Shown here in pieces: positions 45,165-53,277 of a stretch of 64,000 nucleotides of DNA. The stretch's first letter is position 1; the number at the start of each line of letters is the position of its first letter. The notes under the pieces were generated by a model, which had not been told where the DNA came from, ran no database searches, and was given only the letters and a program-made list of their open reading frames with translations. Source of the DNA: G963675935 sp963675935. Its GTDB lineage: Bacteria > Planctomycetota > Planctomycetia > Pirellulales > Thermoguttaceae. The stretch covers positions 434,001 to 498,000 of the forward strand of contig CAXXPV010000008.1 in the NCBI GenBank assembly GCA_963675935.2, read 5' to 3'. Both the position numbers and the translations under genes were made by a program.

Positions 45165-47444
45165 ATGATCCCACTCGACGGACTCACCGACGCCCAACGC
45201 GAGGCGGTAACGCACCGCGATGGCCCCTTGCTTATTTTGGCAGGCCCCGGCAGCGGGAAAACCCGCGTCGTCACCCACCGCGTCGCCTGGCTGCTGGAAC
45301 AGGGCATCCCCGGCCAGCATGTTCTGGCCCTGACCTTCACGAACAAGGCGGCCGACGAAATGGCCCGGCGCATCGAGCGGCTCACCGGCGATCCGACCGT
45401 CTGGGTCGGCACGTTCCACCGCTTTTGCGCCCGGCTGCTGCGGAAATACGCCCCGCTGGTCGGCCTGCAAGAGAACTACACGATTTACGACACCGACGAC
45501 AGCGTCCGCTCGTTGCGTCAGTCGCTCTCACGGCTCCAAGTCGATGCCGAGCGATTCACGCCCGAAAGCATCGCCAAGGCCATCAGTTGGGCCAAGAACA
45601 ACTTGATCGGGCCAAGCGATTATCGGCCGACGCCCGGCCACGCGCTGGGCCAAGTGGTCGCGGCGGCTTATCCCGCCTACCAAAGCCAGTTGACCTTGTC
45701 GAATGCCGTCGATTTCGACGATTTGCTGTTCCACGTCGCCACCGTGCTGCGTGACAATCCCGAGCTTCGGGCCAGTCTGGACGAACGCTACCAATATATC
45801 CTGGTAGACGAGTATCAAGACACCAACTTGGCACAGTACGCCATCGCCAGGGCCTTATCGATCGACTATCCCAATTTGGCCGTGACGGGCGATCCCGACC
45901 AGTCGATCTACGGCTGGCGCGGGGCGAATCTGAACAACATTCTCGAATTCGAGCGGGATTTTCCCTCGGTTCACGTCGTCCGGCTCGAACGAAACTACCG
46001 CAGCACGCAGCGAATCCTGCGTGTGGCCGCCGAACTGATCGGCCACAACGTTCGACGCAAGGAGAAGGGGCTTTTTACTGAAAACGGACCCGGCTCGCCC
46101 GTCCGATTAGTGACCTACCCCACGCAACGCGACGAGGCCGATGGCATTGCCAGCCAAATTGCCGGAGAAATCGCCACGGGCCGCCGCCGGCCGTCCGATT
46201 TCGCCATTTTCTACCGCGTCAACGCCCTGAGCCGGGCGTTCGAGTTCGCCCTGCGCGAGCGCGGCGTGCCCTATCAGATGGTCAACGGCCTGGAATTCTT
46301 CCAACGCCGTGAAATCAAGGACATCTTGGCCTACTTGCATCTGCTGAACAATCCGCAAGATCAGGTGGCACTGCTAAGGGTCATCAACACGCCGCCGCGC
46401 GGCATCGGACGCACCACGCTCGACCGGCTGGGCGACTATGCCGTTCGCGCAGGCATGCCTTTGCTCGAAGCCGCCCGGCGTGCGAAACAGATCGAGTCGA
46501 TCAAGGCTCGGCCCGCTGGTTTGCTTCTGAAGTTCGTCGAGTTGTTCGATCGGTTGTCGGCCGCGGCGGGCGGCGCGATCGAAGAGGTTTTGGGACTCGT
46601 GCTGAGCGAAACCGGATACCAAAAGCAGTTGCAAGAGTCGGACGACGAGGACGACCAGCAGCGGTTGGCCAATATCGAGGAGCTTTTGACGGTTGCCCGC
46701 GATTTCGACGAGCGGCACGGCGAGGCTTCCACGCTCGAGGCTTTTTTGGAGGAGACGAGTTTGGTGAACGACACCGACGCCTGGGAAACCGATGTCGATC
46801 GCGTCACGCTGATGACGTTGCACGCCTCGAAGGGCCTCGAGTTTCCCGTGGTTTATTTGACGGCGGTCGAGGAGGGCATTTTGCCGCACGAGCGGAGCCG
46901 CGAACATCCCGAGCAACTCGAAGAGGAGCGGCGGCTCATGTTCGTCGGCATCACCCGGGCGCAGCAGGAGCTTCAGCTTAGCACGTCGCGTTATCGCGAT
47001 TTTCGCGGCCAGCGGAAGTTGACGATTCCCAGTTCGTTTTTGATGGAGTTGCCACGATCAGAGATGGACGTGAACTGGGGCGGCGTCGAGCGGATGACCT
47101 ACGAGAGCTGGGGCGAGGACATTCCGAACGACGACGTTTTTGACGATGCGGATAATGGGGACATCACTGATAATGAGTTGCCTGCCCCGCCGAAATCAGT
47201 AATGTCCCCATTTTCGCTGACGACGGCGGCGGCGATGGCCAACGGCGGCGAGCCGGCCGCGGCGCCGGCTTCGGATGCCTTCCATCAAGGCACGGTGGTG
47301 CTTCATCCGGAGTACGGCTTGGGTCAGATCGTGGCGCTCAGCGGCGTTGGAGAGCGGCGCAAGGCGACGGTCGATTTTCCGCAGCCGGTGGGCCGCAAGA
47401 AGTTTTTGCTGGCCGAAAGTCCGCTGCGCCCGGTTGGCGGATAA
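45165..47444 (+). CDS. UvrD/PcrA-type superfamily 1 DNA helicase
   Basis: 759 residues from ATG 45165. The helicase motifs are intact: LAGPGSGKTRVVTHRVAWLL (motif I), ILVDEYQDTN (II), VTGDPDQSIYGWRGA (III), LERNYRSTQRIL (IV), LMTLHASKGLEFPVVYLTAV (V) and RLMFVGITRAQQEL (VI). It unwinds DNA 3' to 5' in nucleotide-excision and recombination repair. The C-terminal tail (VVLHPEYGLGQIVALSG) is a Tudor-like PcrA domain. A palindromic repeat (47154-47212) is translated in frame between the helicase core and that tail. Confidence 0.96.
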   Translation: MIPLDGLTDAQREAVTHRDGPLLILAGPGSGKTRVVTHRVAWLLEQGIPGQHVLALTFTNKAADEMARRIERLTGDPTVWVGTFHRFCARLLRKYAPLVGLQENYTIYDTDDSVRSLRQSLSRLQVDAERFTPESIAKAISWAKNNLIGPSDYRPTPGHALGQVVAAAYPAYQSQLTLSNAVDFDDLLFHVATVLRDNPELRASLDERYQYILVDEYQDTNLAQYAIARALSIDYPNLAVTGDPDQSIYGWRGANLNNILEFERDFPSVHVVRLERNYRSTQRILRVAAELIGHNVRRKEKGLFTENGPGSPVRLVTYPTQRDEADGIASQIAGEIATGRRRPSDFAIFYRVNALSRAFEFALRERGVPYQMVNGLEFFQRREIKDILAYLHLLNNPQDQVALLRVINTPPRGIGRTTLDRLGDYAVRAGMPLLEAARRAKQIESIKARPAGLLLKFVELFDRLSAAAGGAIEEVLGLVLSETGYQKQLQESDDEDDQQRLANIEELLTVARDFDERHGEASTLEAFLEETSLVNDTDAWETDVDRVTLMTLHASKGLEFPVVYLTAVEEGILPHERSREHPEQLEEERRLMFVGITRAQQELQLSTSRYRDFRGQRKLTIPSSFLMELPRSEMDVNWGGVERMTYESWGEDIPNDDVFDDADNGDITDNELPAPPKSVMSPFSLTTAAAMANGGEPAAAPASDAFHQGTVVLHPEYGLGQIVALSGVGERRKATVDFPQPVGRKKFLLAESPLRPVGG
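47154..47212 (+). repeat. Palindromic repeat inside the uvrD-like coding region
   Basis: AATGGGGACATCACTGAT (47154) and ATCAGTAATGTCCCCATT (47195) are near-perfect complements around a 23-base loop, and the whole is translated in frame as about 20 residues (starting NGDITDNELPAPPKSVMS). It lies in the flexible linker, where an insertion would be tolerated. Confidence 0.85.
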
Positions 47445-47452
47445 GCCGACGA

Positions 47453-48808
47453 TCAGAACGTGAAGATCACGTCGAAGCCGCCGGAAAGCTGCGTGCTGGC
47501 CGTGCCGTCGTTGAACGGTTCCGCCGTGGCGCCGTCGATTCCGTTGAACCAGTCGTAACGGAGTTCAGGACGAATGGTGAGGTTGGCGTGCGGTTTGTAA
47601 TTGAAACCGCCGGTGATTTCAAAGTAGTTGCCCGGACTGGCGCCGCCGGAGACGCGAGCGCCTTGCGGATCCTGGAACCACTCAGCACGTCCGGCGAAGG
47701 CCCAGCAATCGTTGATCTTGCGAATCAGGTAATTGCTGACGCCATACCACTGGTTGTTGGCGTCGCCGATATTGTAGTTCGTGCCCAGATCGTGCTGGAA
47801 GACGTAGGTCCACTTGTCGCTCAGCACGCAGTTCAGCACGAGGCTGTTCATGTAAACATCGCCTTCCGCCGCGCCGTCGAACGCTTCGCCCGTGCCGATG
47901 GAGCCGCTGGTGGTCGCCCACGTCAGCGTGGTCTTTTCGGAAAGCTTCAGGGTGACGCCGCCGAGGAACTGCGAACCCTTGTTCTTGCCTTCCCAACCCT
48001 CGTCCCAGCCGTTGACCCAGCCGCCGTTGAGCGTCACCTTGTCGTTGCACTTGTAAGCGGCCAACATGCCCGTATGCGTGAACGGCTCGGCAAAATACAT
48101 GCTGTACGAGTGCGAGTAGAAGAAGTTCTGCGTGGCCGGAACGACTTCGTAGCCGATCAGCGTGAAGAACCGTCCGCCCTTGACCGTCAAATTGTTGTAG
48201 GCGACTTCCACATAGGCTTGGGGAATCGCGGAGCCGTAGTCGCGGGCGCTGTTCCATCCGTAGTCCCACGTGTGGTCGCCGAACGCCTGGGTGTCGGGGC
48301 CGTCGGCTCCAAACAGGTAGTCAACCCGTCCGCCGAGATCCCAACCGCAGCCTTGGGTGTCGGTTTTTCGCTCTCCGAACATCCAAAGCTGGTCGGCCGT
48401 CATGCCGTCACCCACGTTGCGGAAGCCGATGGGTCCGTTGCTCGCCGCGCCCCACTGGTTGCCGTAGATGCCGCCCTCGAGCCAACCGCCGACCGTGATC
48501 TTGCGATCCTTCAAGCAGTCGGGCTGGGGGAGAGTCCAGGGGTCGGCCAGCTTTCCGCTCCTACACCAGCGGCAGGAGGGTTTCTCTTCCTCGTCGGCGG
48601 AGCCTGATGCGGCGGCTGAGTCTTTCGCGTCTTTGGCGGGCGCATTGTTCGCGTCGTCCGACACGAGCACAAAGGAAGAGCCGCTGTCGAGCGACGTTGG
48701 TTGGACCGATTCGGGCGTCGTCGGCAAGGGGGCGTTCTGAGCCGCGGCATTGACGGCGGTCAAAATCCCCAGCACGACGACAACAATGGCCGATTGCGCA
48801 ATCTTCAT
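47453..48808 (-). CDS. BBP2-family outer-membrane porin-like protein
   Basis: 451 residues from ATG 48808, preceded by GGAGCACCAGAAC. A signal peptide (SAIVVVVLGILTAVNAAA-QN) leads to a low-complexity linker with ASGSADEEEKPSCRWC, then a beta-barrel: alternating aromatic strands with ITVGGWLEGGIYGNQWGA, VTLNGGWVNGWDEGWEGK and NPH-type turns, ending in TF with a final Phe. It matches the planctomycete BBP2 (DUF1597) porin group. Expected in the outer membrane, carrying small solutes. It is convergent with the uvrD-like gene, eight bases away. Confidence 0.9.
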   Translation of the reverse strand: MKIAQSAIVVVVLGILTAVNAAAQNAPLPTTPESVQPTSLDSGSSFVLVSDDANNAPAKDAKDSAAASGSADEEEKPSCRWCRSGKLADPWTLPQPDCLKDRKITVGGWLEGGIYGNQWGAASNGPIGFRNVGDGMTADQLWMFGERKTDTQGCGWDLGGRVDYLFGADGPDTQAFGDHTWDYGWNSARDYGSAIPQAYVEVAYNNLTVKGGRFFTLIGYEVVPATQNFFYSHSYSMYFAEPFTHTGMLAAYKCNDKVTLNGGWVNGWDEGWEGKNKGSQFLGGVTLKLSEKTTLTWATTSGSIGTGEAFDGAAEGDVYMNSLVLNCVLSDKWTYVFQHDLGTNYNIGDANNQWYGVSNYLIRKINDCWAFAGRAEWFQDPQGARVSGGASPGNYFEITGGFNYKPHANLTIRPELRYDWFNGIDGATAEPFNDGTASTQLSGGFDVIFTF

Positions 48809-49149
48809 GTTCTGGTGCTCCGTACGAAGAAACGGGAATGGCAACACACAACCGAGGACGGTGTTTGACCTCGGTCCAGCAAATCGAATGCTGCGCGCTG
48901 CACACATGGCACCAGGAGCAGGCTCTGCTTCCGACTGTAGCAGTTACAAGTTATCGGAACATGCCATGCCACGATTCACGAAAAAGACACGCAAAACACC
49001 TACAAACCAGACAATCGGCAGCCTGGAGTGGCAGACTTTGACGGTTGCAAAGCATCTACACGAGGTTTCCTGCAATGTGTTGCGGCTGCATCGCGAAGCA
49101 GTCAACCAGCGAGCCCCCGGCTTGAAGTACACGGAAGAGGCACTTCGGC
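48809..49149. other. Intergenic region, no gene assigned
   Basis: About 340 bp between the porin and the MITE at 49160. A short forward frame from an ATG near 48963 (MPRFTKKTRKTP) runs into the MITE and shows no family resemblance. Promoter of the porin gene probably lies near 48850-48900. Confidence 0.4.
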
Positions 49150-49159
49150 CTGGAAAGAC

Positions 49160-49316
49160 CAGGAGAACTGCAAAGTCGCATTTTGGGGATAGATGGGAAA
49201 AACCGTCATTCTGAGCGCAGCGAAGAATCTCGTTGGCCCACAAGAACTTACGCGATACCACGGAGATTCTTCGCTGCGCTCAGAATGACGGTTTCCTGGA
49301 CCTTGCAGTTCTCCTG
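49160..49316. mobile_element. MITE-like element with 10-bp target-site duplication, copy 1
   Basis: Arms AGGAGAACTGCAAAGTCGCA (49161) and GCAGTTCTCCT (to 49315) enclose a second palindrome based on GTCATTCTGAGCGCAGCGAA. Direct repeats CTGGAAAGAC at 49150-49159 and 49317-49326 flank it. It is almost identical to 51564-51717. No coding frame with function. Confidence 0.92.
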
Positions 49317-49433
49317 CTGGAAAGACGAAACAGTGTTCGCGTCGCTCGGCCCACAAAAAAAGCGTCGGGCGGTGCTATTATGACGCGGCTCCCCACATGT
49401 CCCAAAATCCAAAAAGTTCCGCCATCTTATCCC

Positions 49434-50582
49434 TCATCCCTTGCCCCCTGATTCCTCGCCGGTTTTTCCCCGCTTGATCTCCGGCGTCTTTCCTTCCTTC
49501 ACCGCGAAGTCGATCGACCCCAGTCCGGTCTTGCGACTCCGGACATCCTCGACCACCAGACGCAACGTATACTTGCCGGGCTTCATCGGATTGGGCAAGC
49601 GGAGCCAATAGGCCAAGAAAAAATCCCGCCGGATGTTTTGGCAATATTCTTCCGTCGAGGTGAAGTCGCGCTGGGCAACCCGACCGCCGAATTCGTCGAG
49701 AATCTGATAGCCGCTGCGCAGCGACGTGCGATACCCGTTCGAGGTCGGCTCGGAAGTGAAGTTTTCCAACTCGGCGTATAACAACACGTCTTGATTCTGA
49801 AAAAATTCTCGCGTGTCGAATCGCTTGACATTGCCGTAGCTGAACACCTCGGTGCAAAAGGCCATGTTGCGAACCAGCAGCGGCGCCGCATCAGCCAGAC
49901 TGGCCAGCGATTCCGCCAGGGCCGGCTTCGCCTCGGCGGCCCTGCGCACCGGGTCGGGCGTCCGTTCGGCATCGAGCCACGCCGTGAGTCCCTCGAGTTC
50001 CTTCGACCAAAAACGCTGCACGACGGGCGACGTGTTTGGGATCGGACTGACCGCGTCCTCTCGCCGGCCGGCCGCGGCATAGAGCAAACGCAGCCGGGCG
50101 TGCATGGCCCGCTGTTGTTCCGAGTCGGGCGGCACCGCCGTTTCAGCTTCCAGCGATTGGATCGCGCCGTCGAGCCGGTTGCGCCACTCCTCCGTCGCCG
50201 GCGATGCGTACGACGCCTGCATGACCTCGCCGGCGGCCGGCAATCGCTCGACCAACTCGAAATCGCGGTGTCGCTGGTTCGCCCTGCGACGATATTCCCG
50301 CGCGGCCTGATACTGCTCGAACGCCAAGGGCCAAATCGAGGGATCGCATTGCCGCAAGTATTCGGCCAATTCGTCGTGGGCAACCGGATCGATCGCGGCC
50401 AACCGATCGAGTTCCGCTTGCACATCGAGCTGTCTTGGGGTTGCGCCGGACGGAATCACGGCCGTGGTCGCCGTGGCCGGCGTGGTCGGCACAGGCTTTT
50501 CGGCCGGCTTGGGCGTTACAGCGCAGCCGACAAGCGATAGCCCGACGAGCATGACGGCGATTGGTAGCGACGATTTTGGCAT
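49434..50582 (-). CDS. Lipoprotein, conserved hypothetical
   Basis: 382 residues from ATG 50582. The signal peptide MPKSSLPIAVMLVGLSLVGC has a lipobox LVGC (Cys20). Then follows a Thr/Ala/Pro-rich linker (TPATATTAVIPSG), a helical region starting LDVQAELDRLAAIDPVAHDE, and a beta-rich C-terminal half (LLYAELENFTSEPTSNGYRT, FFLAYWLRLPNPMKPGKYTL). It is likely a planctomycete envelope lipoprotein; role unknown. The gene ends at 49434. Confidence 0.8.
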   Translation of the reverse strand: MPKSSLPIAVMLVGLSLVGCAVTPKPAEKPVPTTPATATTAVIPSGATPRQLDVQAELDRLAAIDPVAHDELAEYLRQCDPSIWPLAFEQYQAAREYRRRANQRHRDFELVERLPAAGEVMQASYASPATEEWRNRLDGAIQSLEAETAVPPDSEQQRAMHARLRLLYAAAGRREDAVSPIPNTSPVVQRFWSKELEGLTAWLDAERTPDPVRRAAEAKPALAESLASLADAAPLLVRNMAFCTEVFSYGNVKRFDTREFFQNQDVLLYAELENFTSEPTSNGYRTSLRSGYQILDEFGGRVAQRDFTSTEEYCQNIRRDFFLAYWLRLPNPMKPGKYTLRLVVEDVRSRKTGLGSIDFAVKEGKTPEIKRGKTGEESGGKG

Positions 50583-50593
50583 AAGTGATCTTT

Positions 50594-50613
50594 GGAGTCA
50601 GACCGGGATTAGG
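50594..50613 (+). repeat. Left arm of an inverted-repeat pair
   Basis: GGAGTCAGACCGGGATTAGG faces its near complement CCTAATCCCGATCTGACCCC at 51412-51431. The pair encloses the membrane-protein gene 50634-51152 and its leader. Related to 38601-38662. Confidence 0.8.
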
Positions 50614-50633
50614 GGTTAGCAAATGTGAACTAT

Positions 50634-51152
50634 TCAAGGACAACCCCTAGCAAGCCATCTCGTTACCATAACTATCAAATAAACTACAGATAGTATTCCA
50701 AAAAACCAAGCGCCGATTCTCTCTCCGCGCAAATGCGATGGCTTTGCAACGTATCTTGCCGACTTCTCGCTCTTAGCTAACCGTTGCCTAAGTTGTGATA
50801 TAGATATTGTGGATAGAACCCAACGATGTATGCAATCAAGCAGGTAGATTCCAGCACTTAGGATGCAAAGAGTGAGAAACACTATACTCCAGACAAACCA
50901 TGATAAATCATTAGTGGCTGGAATTCTTTCCTCCGGTAGAAACAGGAACGGCATTATAAATGGCAAACACGGCAGGCCCCCCAGCGAGAAAAACGACACC
51001 GCAGTCGCAAGCCAATAAGCTCTGATGGTCACATCAAGCGGCCGTACAGCATTCGCCCTGGTCAAAGTATTACCCTGTTTTTCCGTGAAGTACATCTCCC
51101 CTTTTGCCCTTTTTGAACGCCGACGCTCTGTTTGTTGCTGGCAGCCCTTCAT
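50634..51152 (-). CDS. Hypothetical membrane protein in inverted-repeat-flanked segment
   Basis: 172 residues from ATG 51152, preceded by GGGAGAGAAAC. Three to four membrane helices: YWLATAVSFFSLGGLPCLPF, SWFVWSIVFLTLCILSAGIY, and IGAWFFGILSVVYLIVMVTR near the C-terminus; a charged N-terminus. Base composition is more A/T-rich by eye than its neighbours, which suggests transfer. It lies between inverted repeats and has its own promoter-leader unit upstream. Confidence 0.75.
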   Translation of the reverse strand: MKGCQQQTERRRSKRAKGEMYFTEKQGNTLTRANAVRPLDVTIRAYWLATAVSFFSLGGLPCLPFIMPFLFLPEERIPATNDLSWFVWSIVFLTLCILSAGIYLLDCIHRWVLSTISISQLRQRLAKSEKSARYVAKPSHLRGERIGAWFFGILSVVYLIVMVTRWLARGCP

Positions 51153-51192
51153 GTTTCTCTCCCATAATGGCCGACCACAATTGCCAGTTTCA

Positions 51193-51234
51193 CTAACGAC
51201 AAACAGGGGGAGCTTCCAGCCCTTTTTTACTCAT
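51193..51234 (-). CDS. Short leader ORF, 13 codons
   Basis: ATG 51234 encodes MSKKGLEAPPVCR before the membrane-protein gene. It is almost the same start (MSKKG-x) as the leader ORF at 60961-61065 before aspS. Too short to identify; possibly a leader peptide or a relict. Confidence 0.35.
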   Translation of the reverse strand: MSKKGLEAPPVCR

Positions 51235-51277
51235 CCGACCTTGTTTGTAAACGTCCACCCACAACGGAGGTCGCGTC

Positions 51278-51305
51278 ATTGTCTAGTCGTGGGGGGGCTT
51301 GTCAA
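51278..51305 (-). promoter_or_regulatory. Promoter of the membrane-protein gene
   Basis: TTGACA (51305-51300), 16-base spacer, GACAAT (51283-51278). About 125 bp around it align with the sequence at 61030-61160, including the leader-ORF start. Confidence 0.55.
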
Positions 51306-51411
51306 GATGGCAAAAAGCATCGGCTTGAAACCGCCGCAGACTTATTAGTATATGCGCATGTTCACTAAGCGCCAGAGAATTTCCATTTGTCAGCGATTTC
51401 GGCCACTAATG

Positions 51412-51431
51412 CCTAATCCCGATCTGACCCC
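51412..51431 (-). repeat. Right arm of an inverted-repeat pair
   Basis: CCTAATCCCGATCTGACCCC, the complement of 50594-50613 at 18 of 20 positions. Confidence 0.8.
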
Positions 51432-51563
51432 ATGATGCGGGGGGGTAGATGGTAACGGAATGGCCCATCTTGTGCAAGGCGAACCTGTCGCAAACTGCGT
51501 TAACAAGAGAAAGAGGGGGAGATGAGCAAGTAAGGAGAGGTCGTGCCCCATGTCCATCTCACC

Positions 51564-51717
51564 AGGAGAATTGCAAAGTCGCATTTTGGGGATAGATGGG
51601 AAAGACCGTCATTCTGATCGCAGCGAAGAATCTCGTTGGCCCTCAGGAACTTACGCGATACCACGGAGATTCTTCGCTGCGCTCAGAATGACGGTTTCCT
51701 GGACTTTGCAATTCTCC
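51564..51717. mobile_element. MITE-like element with 13-bp target-site duplication, copy 2
   Basis: Nearly identical to 49160-49316: AGGAGAATTGCAAAGTCGCA at the left and TTTGCAATTCTCC at the right, with the GTCATTCTGA palindrome inside. TGTCCATCTCACC is present at both ends (51551-51563 and 51718-51730) and differs from the duplication of copy 1, so this is a separate insertion. Confidence 0.92.
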
Positions 51718-51827
51718 TGTCCATCTCACCCCGGTGGTGGACATCATCCGACAAGATACTAGAATAGAATACCTTTTGCGGTTTCGTATCCCTCGGGACG
51801 GCTAACCTTTACACAACAGTTTCTCCC

Positions 51828-53114
51828 ATGCTCGATCGCAAATTTATCGTTGAAAACGCCGAACTTGTCGCCCAGAACTGCATCAACCGCGGCGTGAAGG
51901 TTGATGTCCACCGATTCGTTCAACTCGAAGAAACCCGCCGGCTGCTGCAAATCGAGGTCGAGGAATTCCGCCGTCAGGCGAACGAGGTGTCGAAGACGAT
52001 CGGCAAGGCAAAAGACGCGGCCGAGCGCGACGCCCGCAAGGAAGAGGGCCGCCTGCTCCGCGAAAAGACCCAGGCCCGCGAGGCTGAACTGACCGCCTTG
52101 GCCGTCGAGTTGGAATCGCTCCATCGGCAGATTCCCAATCTGTCGCATCCCGCCGCGCCGATCGGCGTGGACGACAAGTCGAACCTCGAATTGTTCCGCG
52201 GCCGCACTCCGCTGCCGGAGTTCTCGTTCAAGCCGTTGGATCACGTCGAGTTGGCCGAGAAGCTCGATCTGGTCGATTTCGAGGGCGGGGCCGCCGTGGC
52301 GGGGCATGGGTTTTATTTTCTGAAGAACGAGGCCGTGCTGCTCGAATTGGCGTTGCAACGCTACGCGGTCGAGCTGTTGATGCGCGAAGGATTCACGCCG
52401 GTCACCACGCCCGACGTGGCGAGGAACGACGTTTTGACCGGCATCGGATTCAATCCTCGCGGACCGGAGACGCAAATCTACAGCATCGAGAACACCGACT
52501 TGAGCCTCGTGGCGACGGCCGAAATCACCCTCGGCGGAATGTTGGCGGGGCAAATTCTTGAAGCCGAATCGCTGCCCAAGAAGTATTGCGGCATCAGCCA
52601 TTGTTTTCGCACCGAGGCCGGCGCCCACGGCCGTGCGACTCGCGGGCTGTATCGCGTCCACCAGTTCACGAAAATTGAGATGTTCGCGTTCACCCGGCCC
52701 GAACAAAGCGACGCCATGCTCGACACGCTTCGCGGGCTCGAGTGTCAACTGTTCGACGGGCTGGGCATTCCGTTCCGCGTGGTCGATACGGCCACCGGCG
52801 ATCTCGGCGGACCGGCCTATCGCAAGTTCGACCTGGAAGCCTGGATGCCCGGCCGCGGCGAGGCCGGCGAGTTCGGCGAGGTGACCAGCACGAGCAATTG
52901 CACCGACTATCAAGCCCGGCGGTTGAACATCCGCTACAAGGTCGCCGGCGAGAAGGGCACGCGGTTCGTCCACACGCTCAACGGCACGGCCATCGCCATC
53001 AGTCGGGCGCTCATCGCCGTTTTGGAGAATTATCAGCAGGCCGACGGCTCGATTGTCATTCCCGAGGCGTTGCGGGCGTTTGTCGGGCGCGATCGAATCG
53101 CGGCGAAAGGGTGA
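51828..53114 (+). CDS. serS: Seryl-tRNA synthetase
   Basis: 428 residues, the usual class II SerRS size. The N-terminal antiparallel coiled-coil arm is clear (EFRRQANEVSKTIGKAKDAA, then LTALAVELESLHRQIPNLSH). The catalytic motifs KKYCGISHCFRTEAGAHGRA (motif 2), then TKIEMFAFT and CTDYQARRLNIRYK plus the C-terminal HTLNGTAIAISRALIAVLEN (motif 3) are intact. It charges tRNA-Ser with serine. The ATG at 51828 starts MLDRKFIVENAELV, a normal SerRS N-terminus. Nothing special lies in the leader besides the MITE. Confidence 0.97.
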   Translation: MLDRKFIVENAELVAQNCINRGVKVDVHRFVQLEETRRLLQIEVEEFRRQANEVSKTIGKAKDAAERDARKEEGRLLREKTQAREAELTALAVELESLHRQIPNLSHPAAPIGVDDKSNLELFRGRTPLPEFSFKPLDHVELAEKLDLVDFEGGAAVAGHGFYFLKNEAVLLELALQRYAVELLMREGFTPVTTPDVARNDVLTGIGFNPRGPETQIYSIENTDLSLVATAEITLGGMLAGQILEAESLPKKYCGISHCFRTEAGAHGRATRGLYRVHQFTKIEMFAFTRPEQSDAMLDTLRGLECQLFDGLGIPFRVVDTATGDLGGPAYRKFDLEAWMPGRGEAGEFGEVTSTSNCTDYQARRLNIRYKVAGEKGTRFVHTLNGTAIAISRALIAVLENYQQADGSIVIPEALRAFVGRDRIAAKG

Positions 53115-53192
53115 GAGAGGGTTTTTGAGACTTGAGGCGAGAAAAATAAAAATAGCCGGGTGCCAACGGCCCGCGGAATGTGCTTTCCATCG

Positions 53193-53277
53193 CCAATGAC
53201 GCCGACATTGATTACCTGACAGTCAATCAATAAACACGTTGAACGGCTCCCCTCAAGTCCCGCCCGGCAGGCGGAAC
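53193..53277. repeat. End-motif fragment and GTCCCGCCCGG hairpin
   Basis: GCCGACATTGATTACCTGAC continuing AGTCAATCAATAAAC is the CGACATT-N8-CTGACAGTCAATAAAC end motif seen in three other places. It is followed by GTCCCGCCCGGCAGGCGGAAC (53257-53277), the 45089 hairpin in a variant. Confidence 0.75.

Noticed and set aside
48944..49261. Minus-strand frame between porin and lipoprotein
   Set aside because: It runs into the MITE and shows no family resemblance or ribosome-binding site.
51550..51762. Open frame across the MITE at 51564
   Set aside because: Most of the frame is the palindromic element, which gives the same peptide (HSxRSEESRWP) in the other copy.
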